A stretch of DNA of 64,000 bases from Hevea brasiliensis (GCF_030052815.1 NW_026614695.1:2412559-2476558); one strand, 5' to 3'; positions 21,522 to 34,134 are shown, counted from the stretch's first letter. Program-made: numbers and translations. Notes: a model not told the origin generated them from the letters alone.

Positions 21522-24500
21522 GTTAGTGGACCACTAGGGAAGTATTTTCAACAACTAAATGGACATGTGTAATCCCATAACATCTTCTTCTTCCTCATAA
21601 CTCATTTTGGCCAAATTTCATCTCCTCCCAAAACCACCATTAACGTCCCAAGCAAAAGCTTCACATCCACCATAAATAAGCCATAGTTTTCTCAAGCTTC
21701 TTCACTAAAGTTGGTGCACACCTCTTGGGCAGATTATAGGGAACAAAAAGGAAGAAATTTGGTGAAGTTTTAACAAGCTCCAAAAGTGGTAAGTGTCCAA
21801 AACCTCTCTCTTGCTTTAGTAAACCTTGTGTTTAGGTTGAGGTGAGTATTTTGGTGAAGAGAAATGAAGAAACTCTTGAGAAATGAAGTGGTCCATTTTC
21901 GGTAGCCATGATTATGTGTTGTATTTGAGTTTTTCTTACCTCTAATGGATGGAAATTATGGTTGATTAACTTAAATGGAGGATGTAGCAAGTTAAAATCT
22001 AAGTATGTGCATGTAGTGCTTGAATTAAGGGTGTGAAATAGAACCTTAATGCTTTGGGCAAACTGCCATGTTTGGCAGTCTATTAAATCATGAATTTGTG
22101 TGTGAATATGTAGTTTATTAATGAAATATGCTAGTGTTAAATTGCGGGCAGCATGTGTAAGTGACATTGAAGTATGATTATGTTGAAGTGTATGTGTAAT
22201 ATTGACATTGAGATATGTTGAATTTTGGTGGAAGTGAATGTTGAACTTAATGGTGAATTGTGTGCATTGAGCACTTGAATGTTCTGCCCAAAATTGTTGC
22301 TGGAATTGTGTACAATATATATATGGAAGTGTCATTGATTGAATATTGAAGTAATGAGGAGGAGAAAGAATATGAAATTGGAAGTGTATGTGTTTTGTGC
22401 AGGTTGTGTATTGATGGCAGTACCTAAATTAGGTCATAAGTGCCAAACTGTAAACCCAATTGATATAAGGCCAATGGGGGGTGAAACTAGATACCAAATA
22501 GGCCAACTTTCATGTAGAAATGTTATCAAAATTCTACCTAGAAACTGACCTTAAAAATGACCAAATCTGGAATAGCAACCTTGCAACCCAGATTTTTGAC
22601 CATATGAACAGTAATCATTAGGATGACCATAACTCACTCAAAACAGGTCCAATTGACCTGAAATTTTTACCGTGGACTGTAAACCCAATTGATATAAGGC
22701 CAATGGGGGGTGAAACTAGACACCAAATAGGCCAACTTTCATGTAGAAATGTTGCCAAAATTCTGCCTAGAAACTGACCTTAAAAATGATCAAATCTGGA
22801 ATAGCAACCTTGCAACCCAGATTTTTGACCATATGAACAGTAATCATTAGGATGACCATAACTCACTCAAAACAGGTCCAATTGACCTAAAATTTTTACC
22901 ATGGATAGCTTAGATATAGAGCTACATTTCTTATGAAGACACCAAAGCCCAGAAATGGCTAGAACCAAGTCAAATAGCTTGCACAATTTCAGGTATCAAA
23001 ACTGCTAGGACTAAAAGTGACCTAAAATCTATCAAATTTTGTACTAAAGGTGCAATCTGTCCAGTTTTAGTAAATTGACCATATCTTGGTCTATACAACT
23101 CAGAATGACCTGAAATTTTCCTCCGCGTGCAATAAGACATAGAGCTACAATTTTGCTTCTTTGACCAGAAGCTAAAAACCAAAAGAAATAGGACTTTAAG
23201 CTAGACCAATCTAGCACACCAAAAATTGAGAATTTGACATTTACATACAATGATGCTTGAAGCAATTTGGCAATTAATGCCAACTTATCAAAATGGTAAA
23301 TTGCACTATATTGGCAGCATATTGAATTACAATATGTGACATGTTGATGCTAGAAACAACTTATCTATAGTACCTAAAAAGATCAACATATGCATTGACT
23401 TATGAATTACATAATTGTTAGTAAACTTTAAAAATTGAAGAATTAAACATTTAATTTATAATGTGCCCTAGTTTGCCTAGTTGACTAGTTTGGATAGGTT
23501 GGCATGCCAATAGGATTCTGGCAGCTGTTCTGTAAATGGCTTCATTCCATACTGTGTTTTTATGGCTTATTATGCCGCACTGTGACTTTAATAGCCTACG
23601 GCTATACATATTGTGTATTTATTTTTAGCTTATCGCCAGATTGACTATATGGCTTTTTAGCCACGCTAATTGCACACCGGGAGACACTTTGTGACCAATA
23701 GTATTACGGCCCGAGGTACTAGGTACCCAGTGCCAGTATATCCGTTTATCCAATCTGGTCAGTATATAGGCTACACGGGCAGTAATTCAAGTACTATTAA
23801 ATTCAAATAGCTAAATCCAGTCTACTGACATACAGCACCACCAAAAATTTGTAAACACTTTATTTACATTATTTTAGTATATATTTCTTTACATTTGACA
23901 CCACAAAGCAAAATTGCTTAGCGCGTTGCTTTTGTAACGTGTAGGTATTAGAGACACAGCAGGGGAGCCCAGCAGACCTACGACCGGGTGAGACATCATA
24001 TCTGCATAGGAGTCCAGAGTCATCTGCACTGCATTGCATACATGGTAGGACTTAGGATATCTTGTATTTTGTACTTTTGTTGTATTTTTGAAATTCGGTC
24101 TTGTGTTTTGTAATATTATGAAAGCTCTAAAGTTTATAATATCTTGTACATATTAAATAACATGAAGATTTTTTGGATATATTATAATTATTATGGACTA
24201 TATCATGGAACTGTTTAATGACTGTAAAAGTCTATTGACTTTACTGAGAAATAGAGACTGTGAAATATTTGAGATTTTGATATTATCATATTAAACTGTT
24301 TTCAAAAGTTTTTGAAGGACAGTTTGTTCAAAATATAGACGGCACCTTGCCAAATTTTTATTACTAACCTTGAAACACTGATTTTATCAAAGTATGAAAA
24401 TAGTATCAGTATGATATGAATATTACATAAAAGACTTCTTAAAATCAAATTGAGCTCAGGAAATGAAATAATCACCAACTAGGTGTTTCGGCACGCCATG

Positions 24501-24547
24501 TAGCATGCCTTGCTCGGCTATACTGTAGACAGGAGAGGGGTGTTACA
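20907..24547 (+). repeat. Element A 3' LTR (3641 bp)
   Basis: Matches 9650-13068 along its whole length. It is 222 bp longer because it contains a 229-bp direct tandem duplication (22447-22675 and 22676-22904), offset by a shorter TA tract. It ends GTGTTACA at 24547, followed by the AGCCA duplication. Confidence 0.93.
22447..22904. repeat. 229-bp tandem duplication in element A 3' LTR
   Basis: The segment beginning ACTGTAAACCCAATTGATAT at 22447 is repeated immediately at 22676, with a handful of differences between copies. The 5' LTR has a single copy (from about 11213), so the duplication arose after the element's LTRs were made. Confidence 0.9.
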
Positions 24548-25690
24548 AGCCATCGCTGATTACTATGACTCAGTGGTACACAACATACTAAAATAACATT
24601 TATGCATAATTCAAATCACATTTATTCAATTATTAAACTGAATATGAAGAACAGATAGAAAACATGATTTATAAATTTTTAGTTCAAACAATTTCATTTA
24701 GGAAGTCTCAAAACAATTTCATAAAAACACACAGTTATATGATGCCATTCGAAACATATTCATCTCAATAGTTGGAGGCTTATGAGAAATCACAAAGCTA
24801 GCTAGCTCAAACTATGGGTGCCCATTCAATTTCTTCCTCTACTGGCACACACCCCAACACTTCAGCCAGAGAGGGAATCAAAATTCGAAACTATTTCTTC
24901 CCTCTAGTCATGCTAGTGAGGTATTCAAATATATGGTCATGACACTGTAGTTTCAAAACTATCTTAACAATTTACTAAACATTTATTGCCATTTCAAACA
25001 CATACAAGTAAACTTTAAACAACTGAAGTCAAAAGTATAATACATATTTTGCAATATAAGTAATTCATTTCATGCACTTTGCAAATGAATTTTAAAGAAT
25101 ATTAATGTTATGCACAAACCTTAAGCGAGTCGCCTCTTGGCCTTGACTCGATGCTTCGGGTTCTTTCCTGGTATTCTTTTCAATTGAAACATGCAATTTT
25201 ATAGTGTTTCAGTACCATAAAGTATCATAAGTCCAAAAATAATTTGAAATCTATTTATATTTAACTTTAATATGCTTAACTTGACGTTCTTTAAAATTTG
25301 TATTTCGGGGTTACTATTCATGATACTATTCAAGTCAATTTGTTGACTTTCTAATGTTTAATAGGTATGGGAATTCTAATTTTACCCACATGCCACATTT
25401 TGGTTACCTAACTTGTTGGTTTTGGTTGTTTTCCTCAAATCTTAAGTCTCTTAGGTAAAATTCCAAAATTTCAGATTTAGTGCCCTATATTGTACTATTT
25501 CATTGGTCATGTTGCTGTGGTAATTTGGCTAAGTTTTCTTCATAGAAGTTGTTTCTTATTATCTTAACTTTATTTCACTTTTTAAATCACTCCATTTGGA
25601 GTTTTTTAGCCTAAGTATAGCCATTTGAACATGGCTGGCCGGATTTGGGGTTACCTAGAATTCTGGGCAAATTTTAGATTTTGGCAATTT
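24548..25690 (-). repeat. Gypsy LTR fragment, right half
   Basis: Continues the LTR interrupted at 9649. It opens with the AGCCA duplication and the ATCGCTGA..CTCAGTGGTACAC region (compare 16915-16950). It then carries GAGTCGCCTCTTGGCCTTGACTCG (compare 17813-17833) and the TTACTATTCATGATACTATTCAAGTC block (compare 17990-18015). Similarity fades after GGCCGGATTTGG..AATTCTGGGCAA near 25670, well short of the expected LTR start. This old LTR is missing both termini. Confidence 0.78.
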
Positions 25691-25925
25691 TTGTGGTTGA
25701 CTGCAGGTGGATTTTTAAAGGAAGCTAGTTCTTTTTGGCATGTAAATCTTGCCCATCAAGTATTTGATAAAATGCTTAAATGAACTTGACATATTGTGGG
25801 AGGTATGACCAATTGGTTAAAGAAAATTGTTGAGGTTTATTCAATAGGAAAATTCTTAAATAAACAGCAAAATTAACTCGACGGAGTGCTTATTAAGAAT
25901 AGTTGAGGAATTTATTTTAAACTAT
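25691..25925. other. Unassigned junction sequence between two LTR remnants
   Basis: This stretch matches neither the minus-strand LTR on its left nor, clearly, the plus-strand LTR on its right. One plus-strand frame gives FWHVNLAHQVFDKMLK before a stop, which resembles the A..VFDKM part of a pentatricopeptide repeat. The match is short and the frame is broken, so a captured gene fragment is only a possibility. Confidence 0.35.
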
Positions 25926-27556
25926 CTGTATTTTTCTATATGACAGCAGCTCATAAGGAGAAAGGCGAAAGTGTTGACTTAGGAATCAAATCAACATAAA
26001 TTGGAGATAAACAAGTTTGTGCATAACAAGTATTAAACTATTAAATGTTTCTACATATTTATGTTGATAAAATGGCTTATTTGATACATGTTTTATGTAC
26101 TCCAAAATATGATTTTACCATAACCATTGATTGAATTTCATTATTTTTATGATGACTTTTAATTGAAATTATGATTTATATTGTATTTTGAGTGAAGAGT
26201 ATATGTTGCTGAGATTTACAGTTAATGGATCCATATTGAGATTTCATACCCATACAAAAGGAAATGAATTTATGATATTGTCTTCATATCTCATAGTTAA
26301 TGCTGACATGGTTATTACCCGTCCCTCATTTGTTGAGGTAACACACTAATGTTTGGATGGATGTAATCTGGATACCATGGTATGTGCACATTGATATGAT
26401 ATGGTCTCCCTTATATAGGAGGTAAGAAGAGATTTGAAGATGGCCTTTGCGGATTATTTATATATTTGGTGTTATGGATAGCATGTGCACAGTGATATGA
26501 TATCGTCTCCCTTGGGAAAGAGGTGAGATGAGATTTAAAGATGGCCCTTATGGATTAATCTTGCATTAGGCTGGTGAGATTAAGAATAAAATTTGAAATG
26601 TGCAAATGTGTTTTAAAAATGATACTACATGATTAAATGATATATAAGAAACTATTTTCTATATGTGACCCATACTTTTATATTCACCTTGTGAGTATAT
26701 TTGAATATCCATTTCCACGACTTATTTTGAATATTGTTTTCATGACTTATTATTTGATGATTTAATTGTTTTATGATTTAATATTTGTTGTGCACCATTG
26801 TGTACATTAGTACTCAGCGTTTGTTATTTTTCTAACTAACATAGATAAAGGAAAGGAAAAGATTACAGGTGAGTAGGAGCAGCACCTGTTGTCACCAAGA
26901 TCAGGAGCTAACTTGGTGTAGGTGACTTGATTCCTTGATTTTGTGTATATATAATATTATCCATTTGCAATAAGATACTTTGTTTTAATATCTGAGCAGA
27001 AAAAGATAAAATTTTGTTATCTATATAAAAATAAAAACTTTATGAAATAATTTATTAGTTAATTGATTAAAGAAAACTAGTATGCAATTCTGATATCCAT
27101 GGGACTGTTGAGTTATGGACTGCCACAGGTTTCCACAGGTGTTAATTTAAGTATTATTTGAGATGTTTTAGCTAAAATACAGTGGTTTTAAAATTCTATA
27201 TTATCTGATTTAAAGTTTTTCTATAGGGAAACTTATATTTGGAAACTATAACATTTTCTTAAGAAGGTGTACTGCATCTAATTTTAAAACAAAATATATA
27301 GTTGCACAGTACTTTGAAAATAGATTAAAATGAGTGACGTCGAATTTTTTATTTATAGTTGTTTTGATAATCTTTTTGTAGTTTGAGGTTTTGTAGTAAA
27401 ATGTTTCTTATTCTGTTATGTTTTGAAATAAAATGATTTTAAATTTATACCCAATCCCTAGTAATGTGTTCACCAGGATCCGATGATTCGATCTCGGCAT
27501 CCGCTGAACATATTACGGGAGGTATGTTACATCTAAAAGAGGGGTAAGGAGTGACA
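25926..27556 (+). repeat. Element D 5' LTR remnant (5' end missing)
   Basis: Plus-strand gypsy LTR sequence ends at GGAGTGACA (27556) just before a PBS. It contains the GTTTGTGCATAAC and GTGCACCATTGTGTACATTAGTACTCAGCG blocks that parallel positions near 30445 and 31384-31410 of the intact solo LTR. The element's LTR should start TGTAATGCC (as at 63972), but no such start is present upstream, so the 5' part is lost. Confidence 0.72.
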
Positions 27557-27565
27557 TGTTATTGT

Positions 27566-27581
27566 TGGTATCAGAGCATGG
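27566..27581 (+). promoter_or_regulatory. Element D primer binding site (initiator tRNA-Met type)
   Basis: TGGTATCAGAGCATGG lies nine bases after the LTR end, the same sequence as in element A. It marks the start of the internal region of element D. Confidence 0.88.
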
Positions 27582-27737
27582 TTTGAATTGCATACTAGGA
27601 GGATTTTCTATACTAAATGTGTGATTTTTATAACCACTCAGATGTTTAAACCTGTTGCATATGGTGTATTTACATCATATTATTCAACCTAACGGGTGAA
27701 ATTTTCTTTTCTTTCTTATAGAGGTATTAGAGACACG

Positions 27738-28066
27738 ATGTCTCATTGTGCTATCATTGAGGTTGGAGGTGAAGGAGGTGATAACTTCAACCTCCAAGGA
27801 GAAGAGTCAGAGGTAGGAAATCAGCTGAGACAGGAGCATAGGGAAAATGTTCAGGCTCCTCAAGGTTTTAATAATCAAGGTCCTCAAGTACTTAGAGAAC
27901 AAGCACCACCAGCCCCACCAGTTGCTGTACTGGGGTTAACACCAGAGCAAGTAGCTGCCATTATCAGTGCCATGATTGGCCAACAGCAACAGCAATAGCA
28001 ACAACAGCAGTAGCAACCCGGTAAATAATATGAGAAACTGGGTAAATATGGTGCTGTGGAATTCAA
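27738..28066 (+). pseudogene. Element D gag, N-terminal part
   Basis: An ATG at 27738 opens MSHCAIIEVGGEGGDN, followed by a proline/glutamine-rich segment, LTPEQVAAIISAMIGQ and a run of CAG/CAA codons. Three glutamine or nearby codons have become TAG or TAA (27996, 28011 and 28024 region). The frame then reads KLGKYGAVEF and stops at the solo LTR inserted at 28067. It continues at 32031 as KGTTNPLVMEQWLERIE, so both parts belong to one chromovirus-type gag. Confidence 0.82.
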
Positions 28067-31000
28067 TGTAACACCCCTATGTTCGGTAATGCGTTCTACT
28101 GTTCCGGTGACCAGTGTTGTCCGGACAGCTAGGATGCCTAGAACTACACTTCGATATGAGTGAGGAGATATAAAATAATGAAATACAAGAAAAGAAAATA
28201 CAAGAAAAACAAAGGAAAAATAATAGCAAAGAAATGTAACCAAGTTAAGCGAGCCGAGAACCCTAGCGATGGGTGACCGCACCGGGAAGTCACGGCGTGG
28301 ACCGTTGACTAGCCCTGGACTGCGGGAAACCCTGGAAAATATTTTTAGAACTTAAATAGACCCTTATTGAAGTATAAATATTATTAGAAATATCAAAGAA
28401 AAATTAAATAATTAGTACAAAGAAAAGTGAGAAATCGAAAAACGGACAAAACCCAGTGTTACCGAAAAATCGGGAATGCAACCCGAACAGGGGCATTATG
28501 GTCATTTGACATCCCGAATTGTCTTTTGACCTAAATGTCCATTAAAAATAAATAATATTACACTTAAAAAAATAAAATGAAAAATTAATTTAGGGGAACC
28601 TAATGTAAATAGCAAAAATGGGGAGTTAAATGTGGGAAATTGAAACTTTTGAATAAATTAACATTATCTTTCCACTTAGTGCTCCACTCACACATAAAGT
28701 GGACCACTTAATCTGCATTTGGACAGCAGATTCATTTCCTTCTTCAACCTCAAAAATTCAGCCGTGAGCCTCCAAGAAGAACTCCATGGCCAAAGCTTCC
28801 AAGATCCATGCATGAACTCCAATCTTCACTTTCATGCCATAAATCCAACAAGTCCCTTCATGAAAGTTTATCCCCACATCAAGAACAATCCTTGGGCAGC
28901 CATTAGGAGAGGAAATAGTGGAGTTATCAAGGGCAGCAAGGATCACACATATGAGGTAAGTTTGTATTTTTGAACATTGCTTTGTTAAAGTTTGTATACT
29001 TGTTATGGGTGTTTGAATTGTGAAGAAAATTTTCATGTTTGAGGAGTTCTTGATATATCAATTTTGGACAGCCATGGAGTTGTATGTTTAATGAAATATT
29101 CATACATATATTTGATGAGAAATTATGTTGATTAGGGTGATTTAATGTCCTAGTAAATTATTCCACATGTATATGGTGATTGTGCACTTGGAATGGAAAT
29201 TGATGAATTGTAGGACACTTTGGCATTGTGGAACAATTCGGCAGCCTTGGGACTCTTTGATAAATGTATGAGTTCATGAAGATATTGGCAGAATTATGAC
29301 ATTGAGGATTGATGGATATGTATATAAATTAGTTGTGGAAATTGTATGAAATAATGAGTAGTGTTTATGTGTAATTATGGTTGTATTTAGACTTTATGAA
29401 TTGGAGTTTTATTTGGTGTATTAAGGATGTTTGTAATCTGCCCAAAGTGACTTTAAAGTGAAGAGGTATGTGGTTTTGGTAATGTACCAAAACAGAATTG
29501 GTAAGGGAAGTGGACATATAGCAATTAAATGTGTAATGGATACATGTATAAGCAAGGTAATTAAGGGCAGTATGCATTTTAGCCTATAACTTTAAATGTG
29601 TAACTTCAATTGGTATGAGACCAATTGGGGGTGAAATTAGGCACAAAATGTGCCAACTTTCATTGAGAAAGCATACCAAAATTCTGCTTGCAAGGTGACA
29701 TGAAAAATGACCAATTCGGATTAAGTGCAAATGAGGCATGAAAACTGACCATTTGGGCAGCAGTTAGTGTTTAGGCCATAACTCACTCAAAACAGGTCCA
29801 ATTGACCTGAAATTTTAACCATGAATAGTTAAGATCCATATCTACAAGTCTTATGAAGACACCAAAGCCCAGAAATGATCATAAGCAAGTCAAACAGCTT
29901 GCACAAGTTCGAGTCCAAAAACTGACCGAACCAAAGTTGACCAAATTGACCTAAAATGACCTAATTTGATGCCAATTGACTAGCAATAGTAAAATGACCA
30001 TAACTTGGTCTACATAACTCGGAATGACCTGAAATTTTGCCCCGCGTGCAATAAGACATAGATCTACAAGTTTGTAGTTTTGACCGAAACCCGAAAATCG
30101 AGGGAACTAGGTCTTCCGGCTAGGTCAAACTAGTATTCCGGAATCCAGCAAAATGCGAGAAAACGCAGTATATATGGAAATGAGTTTGGTAACATGTACC
30201 AACCCTAAAATACTATCGAATGTGACATATTAGTAACACTAAAACCTAATTTACCTAGAACGCATCGAGGGTCGACACATTAGGTTGACTAAGTGAATAT
30301 TTGAATTCAGTGAATTACTTATCAAGCATTACCGTTAGAGACAGTTTAATTAAGTACTGAAACACTTCAAATTATGTTTCTCAGTTAGCAAAGACTCAGG
30401 GAAAGGGAAGGAAACACTGAGTCAGAGCCAAGAGGCATATATCAGAGGTTTGTGCACAATAGCTATTTCTTCTGAATTTTTCAATTGAAATAAATTATGA
30501 TTATTTGTATGATATTATTTTAAATTGTATTTGTGCACAATAAGTATTTCTTTTGAATTTTTCAATTGAAATAAATTATGATTATTTCTATGTTATTATT
30601 TTAAATTTTATTTGTGCACAATAATTTTGACTTCTCATTTTCCACTTAAAAATTTAATTGAACATTATAGTTTTAAATTGTGTCCGTACATAATACTTTT
30701 ATAGTTACTGCTTTTACTAGCAAATTTATTTGGAGAAATGAGTTATGAATAATTTTTGATTGCTTTGTTTTTGGAAATATTATTTGGAACTTATTGTGTT
30801 GCCAACTTTGCAAGTGGGAATTTTGAGATAAAATGTGATTTATGGTTTGTATGAAATATTGTGATTTGAAATTATTTTGATTCACACTTGGCATGACACT
30901 GTTACTATGTTCCTCCTCCATTTATGGGGTGAGTGTGATTATGTTCCTCCCTCTTTGACTTGCCAGTCTGAGGTGAGTGTGGATGAGTACTCATTTCTCA

Positions 31001-32030
31001 GCTAGCCTCCTCCCTCATTGATTTCGATTATTGGGGTGAGTATGTCTTGTCGTGGTGTACAACACGGCATGTGTGGAAAAATTGTGTCATGGCCTAAATT
31101 GTGTTTTTGATTGGCAAAACTGTATTATTCAGTTATTTGCTTAAATTGTGATATTGATCGGCAACACTGTGTTATCAGTAATTTGATCAAATTGTGTATG
31201 AATTGGCAATACGGTATTCTTAAACTATTTGACTAAATTGTGTTATTATGAATTTTGATAATTTGTGAATTGGAGTTTAAATTCCTTATGACATTCATTG
31301 TCTTGAATTTAACTATGGTTTTACGTATCCACTATTTATATGGTTTATGAGTTGTGATTTAAAGTTGTATTTGGTTATTGTTGTGCACCACTGAGACATT
31401 GTCTCAGCGATAGCTTTTTATTGCTGTCGCAGGTAGACAGACAGACAGGGCAGCAGACTAGGCTGCTAGTACCTCCAGTGAGAGATTTTTCGGGTATAAC
31501 GAGTATACCGCTTTTTGCATTTTGTACTGTAATGTATGACCACTGTATGTACATATTGTTTTGGTTTGAGCAGTTGTAAATTCAAATTGTAACTTGAGGT
31601 TGTAAAATAATTATGAGTTATTTTGACTTGTAAAAATTGTATTATATTTCCTATATCTCAGCTTTTGAAAAATCACTGTGGATTTGAGTTGAGAAATATG
31701 TTGTATTGAGAAAAATGTTGGAGTTGAGATTTGGAAAATAATTGAAGTGCTTTTTACAGGTTTTCTGAAGAACTGTTTTATCCAAAATACAGATGGCATT
31801 CTGCCAAAATTTTTACAGAAATTCCAAATAATTCAAATGTGTTAGTTCTATCACTTCAGATCAAAAAGGTTTTTAACACCTATAAATAGTGCTCACCAGT
31901 GTAAAAGAAGTAAGAAAAGTTTTTAAAATCCCTTGTAGTATATTTAGTGGGTTATCAGTAGACGGAGTTGGTAATTCATTAGGTATACTACGGGATCATG
32001 TTATGCCTTACAGAGGGGTAGGGTGTGACA
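28067..32030 (+). mobile_element. Solo LTR (3964 bp) inside element D gag
   Basis: Begins TGTAACACCCCTATG and ends GGGTGTGACA, flanked by TTCAA at 28062-28066 and 32031-32035. Removing it with one copy of the duplication restores the gag frame ...GAVEF-KGTTNP. No PBS, PPT or pol domain lies inside. It shares internal blocks with the other solo LTRs and with element A LTRs, but its termini differ enough to call it a related subfamily. The LTR 3' part contains GCCTCCTCCCTCATTGAT and GTCGCAGG blocks common to these LTRs. Confidence 0.93.
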
Positions 32031-32643
32031 TTCAAAGGCACTACAAATCCCTTGGTTATGGAGCAATGGCTGGAAAGGATAGAGAGGGTATTCAAACAGA
32101 TAAAATGCACTGATGCACAGAAGGTTAATTATACAATTTCCATGTTATATGATGGTGCTTATGAATGGTGGAAGAATATTCCTGGCAGTATGGCAGAACC
32201 TCTCAGACTGACTTGGGGAGATTTTCTCAGAGAGTTTAAATAGAAATATGTTCCAGTAGCCTATGTAGATGCTAAATTGCAAGAATTCCTGAGACTTAAG
32301 CAGGAAAACAAATATGTGGCTGAATATGAACTGGAGTTCACCATATTGATTTACTATGCTAGGGGTATTCTTACTTCCAGTACAGAAAGATGTAAGAGAT
32401 TTGAGCAGGGTCTCAAACCCAGCATCAGGAGGCAAGTCATAGGATTCCAGTATGAGGATTTTTTAGCTTTGATTTCTAATGCACTATAACGGAAGAGAAT
32501 CGACAATGAAGAAGCTATGGAGAGAGTAGGAAAAAAATAGCAGATCACAGCCAAGAAGACTTTTCTTGGTACGGGCAACTCCTCCAGCAAAAGGAGAAAT
32601 TTTGGTGGTTCATTTTCACATAAGATAAGGAGTCCCAGACTAC
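32031..32643 (+). pseudogene. Element D gag, capsid part
   Basis: Frames here give NPLVMEQWLERIERVFKQIK, LYDGAYEWWKNI, LTWGDFLREFK, then FLRLKQENKYVAEYELEFT and RCKRFEQGLKPSIRRQV. These are the retrotransposon gag (chromovirus) capsid blocks. A stop replaces a codon at 32240, another at 32487 and another at 32538. The gene is cut at 32643 by the Ogre-like element C and resumes at 57822 with the zinc knuckle. Confidence 0.88.
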
Positions 32644-33172
32644 TGTCAACACTATATTTTGGTCAATCTCTGAAATCAATAGACTTTGAAATCGATCCCC
32701 AGCACCAAGTCTCCATATCATTCAAATCCTTACCGATCTCTCAAACCAATTATCAAGTCTCCTGGCTAGTCAATCACATTTCCGATCTCTCGTCAAACGA
32801 AATCAAACCAACATTAGGTCTTCGTGCCATCCAGTCTTATTTCCGATCTCCTTTTTATAAATATTGTGGATAATTGTTTAATAAAGTTAAGGTTTTAATC
32901 CGGCTTAATGTTGCTTCCGATCTTAAGTGTTCAAATCATGTTTCCAATCTTAATAATCTTAAGTTCCGCTCGGTTTTGTTCTCGGCTTAGGCCGATCTCA
33001 TGCTTATAGTGTTTTTCCGATCTCTCATACATAGGTTAATAATCGCTTTCAAGTTTGGCGTTCTAATATGTTCAAACAATCAGGCGCTTATACAACTTAG
33101 ATACTTTCCGACCTCATCAAGTCATTAAACAAAAGAAAGAACTTCATTTCATTTCAAAGAAAAAAATACAAG

Positions 33173-34074
33173 TCATTCGGCTGGAGGATCACCCCCAGCC
33201 TGTTCTACATTTCGCTCACCCTCTCTATCTCCTTCGGCCTCCTCTTCGCTCTCCTCTTCGTCTTGGGGAGCCAGGTCCACCATCCAGGAAAAGTCCTCTT
33301 CAGGATAACGCTTCTTGAGCTCGGCCAAAAGATCCCCATGGGCGTTCACATAAGCACCGGCCTCCCTCGTCACTGCCTCTTCTTCTTTCGCTCTAAGTTC
33401 TTCAGTGAGGCGAGCGACATCAGCAACTCGGAGAGCCCGAGCTTCTTCAAGAGCATGAGCCTGCTCGGCCAATTTATCCTCGTAGAATTTCATCCGCCCC
33501 TCAATTTCAGCTATATATTCCCGGGCGGATGAAAGTTGGGCTCGGGCGGAAGCTGCTTCCTGACCCGCCTTCTGGATCTCCTGCCTCAAATGATGAGCCT
33601 TTTCCCTGATGATATGCTGGTTCACTAAGCTCTCCATGCTCAAGCTCATCGTCTGGGCCAGGAGATCATCAATGTTGCCCTGGGTTAGCCTGTGCCGATC
33701 CTCCTGGAGACATATGGAAGCTCCCAGAACCTTTGCTAAAGCCGGGTTCTCCCTAACAGATCGGTTCTTCTCCAGGGAGTGAATCAGGACTTGAGCGCCG
33801 CGGGAAAGGGTCCTCGAAGTAGGTTGGGAAGGACCCCCTTCCGCACTCGAAGCAACTGGTGGAGGTGGTGGCGGCTCTTCTTGTCGAGGGGGAGACCGAA
33901 CCACTTCTATTTCAGGGATCGGCAGTCCCGAGGGTCGGGACGAGCCTCCCTGCATCTCCCCTGGATCGTGCCTTGGCGTCTGTGAGGCCTCGGCACGCTT
34001 CATCTCCCGCACTTTCTTGGAGACCTCCCTCTTACGCTTTCGGCTCTCTTTGGAAGCCTCGCTGCCCGCCATAC
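33173..34074 (-). CDS. Antisense LTR gene, exon 2: coiled-coil protein with basic N-terminus
   Basis: An uninterrupted 299-residue frame (34072-33173) starts MAGSEASKESRKRKREVSKK. That cluster of basic residues looks like a nuclear localisation signal. A proline-rich stretch (residues ~60-75) follows, then a long heptad-rich coiled coil (~150-245) and KKRYPEEDFSWMVDLAP. The tail is very acidic. No ribosome-scanning argument favours its own ATG, because the preceding AG (34076-34075) is a good splice acceptor (TTTCTTTGTGCAG). Splicing from exon 1 joins the two frames exactly. The protein's role is unknown; DNA or chromatin binding is only a guess from the basic and coiled-coil parts. The copy in the other LTR is truncated and frameshifted. 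Confidence 0.72.
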
Positions 34075-34134
34075 CTGCACAAAGAAAAGTCAGTGAGTTC
34101 GCTAAGGCTCAGAGATCAGAGATATAGAAAGTAC
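34075..34134 (-). other. Predicted 60-nt intron in antisense LTR gene
   Basis: On the minus strand the segment starts GTACTTTC and ends TTCTTTGTGCAG. Exon 1 ends with the first base of a codon (G at 34135) and exon 2 begins GT then ATG. Removal therefore gives GGT and keeps both frames open, whereas read-through reaches a stop within the intron (after TFYISDL). The length of 60 nt is near the lower limit for plant introns. In the other LTR the donor reads GAAC instead of GTAC, so that copy could not use it. Confidence 0.6.

Larger units (their letters stand above)
9650..24547 (+). mobile_element. Element A: Tekay-like Ty3/gypsy retrotransposon with nested solo LTR
   Basis: The boundaries are exact. 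The 5-bp duplication AGCCA flanks it at 9645-9649 and 24548-24552, and both LTRs begin TGTAACATCCCC and end GTGTTACA. It contains gag, protease, RT, RNase H and part of integrase on the plus strand, in gypsy order. It carries a 3.8-kb solo LTR plus its duplication inside pol, so its own length is about 11.1 kb. Stops and frameshifts occur in every domain, and the 3' end of integrase with the expected chromodomain is deleted. Gag and pol motifs match the chromovirus Tekay/Del group. Confidence 0.93.
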
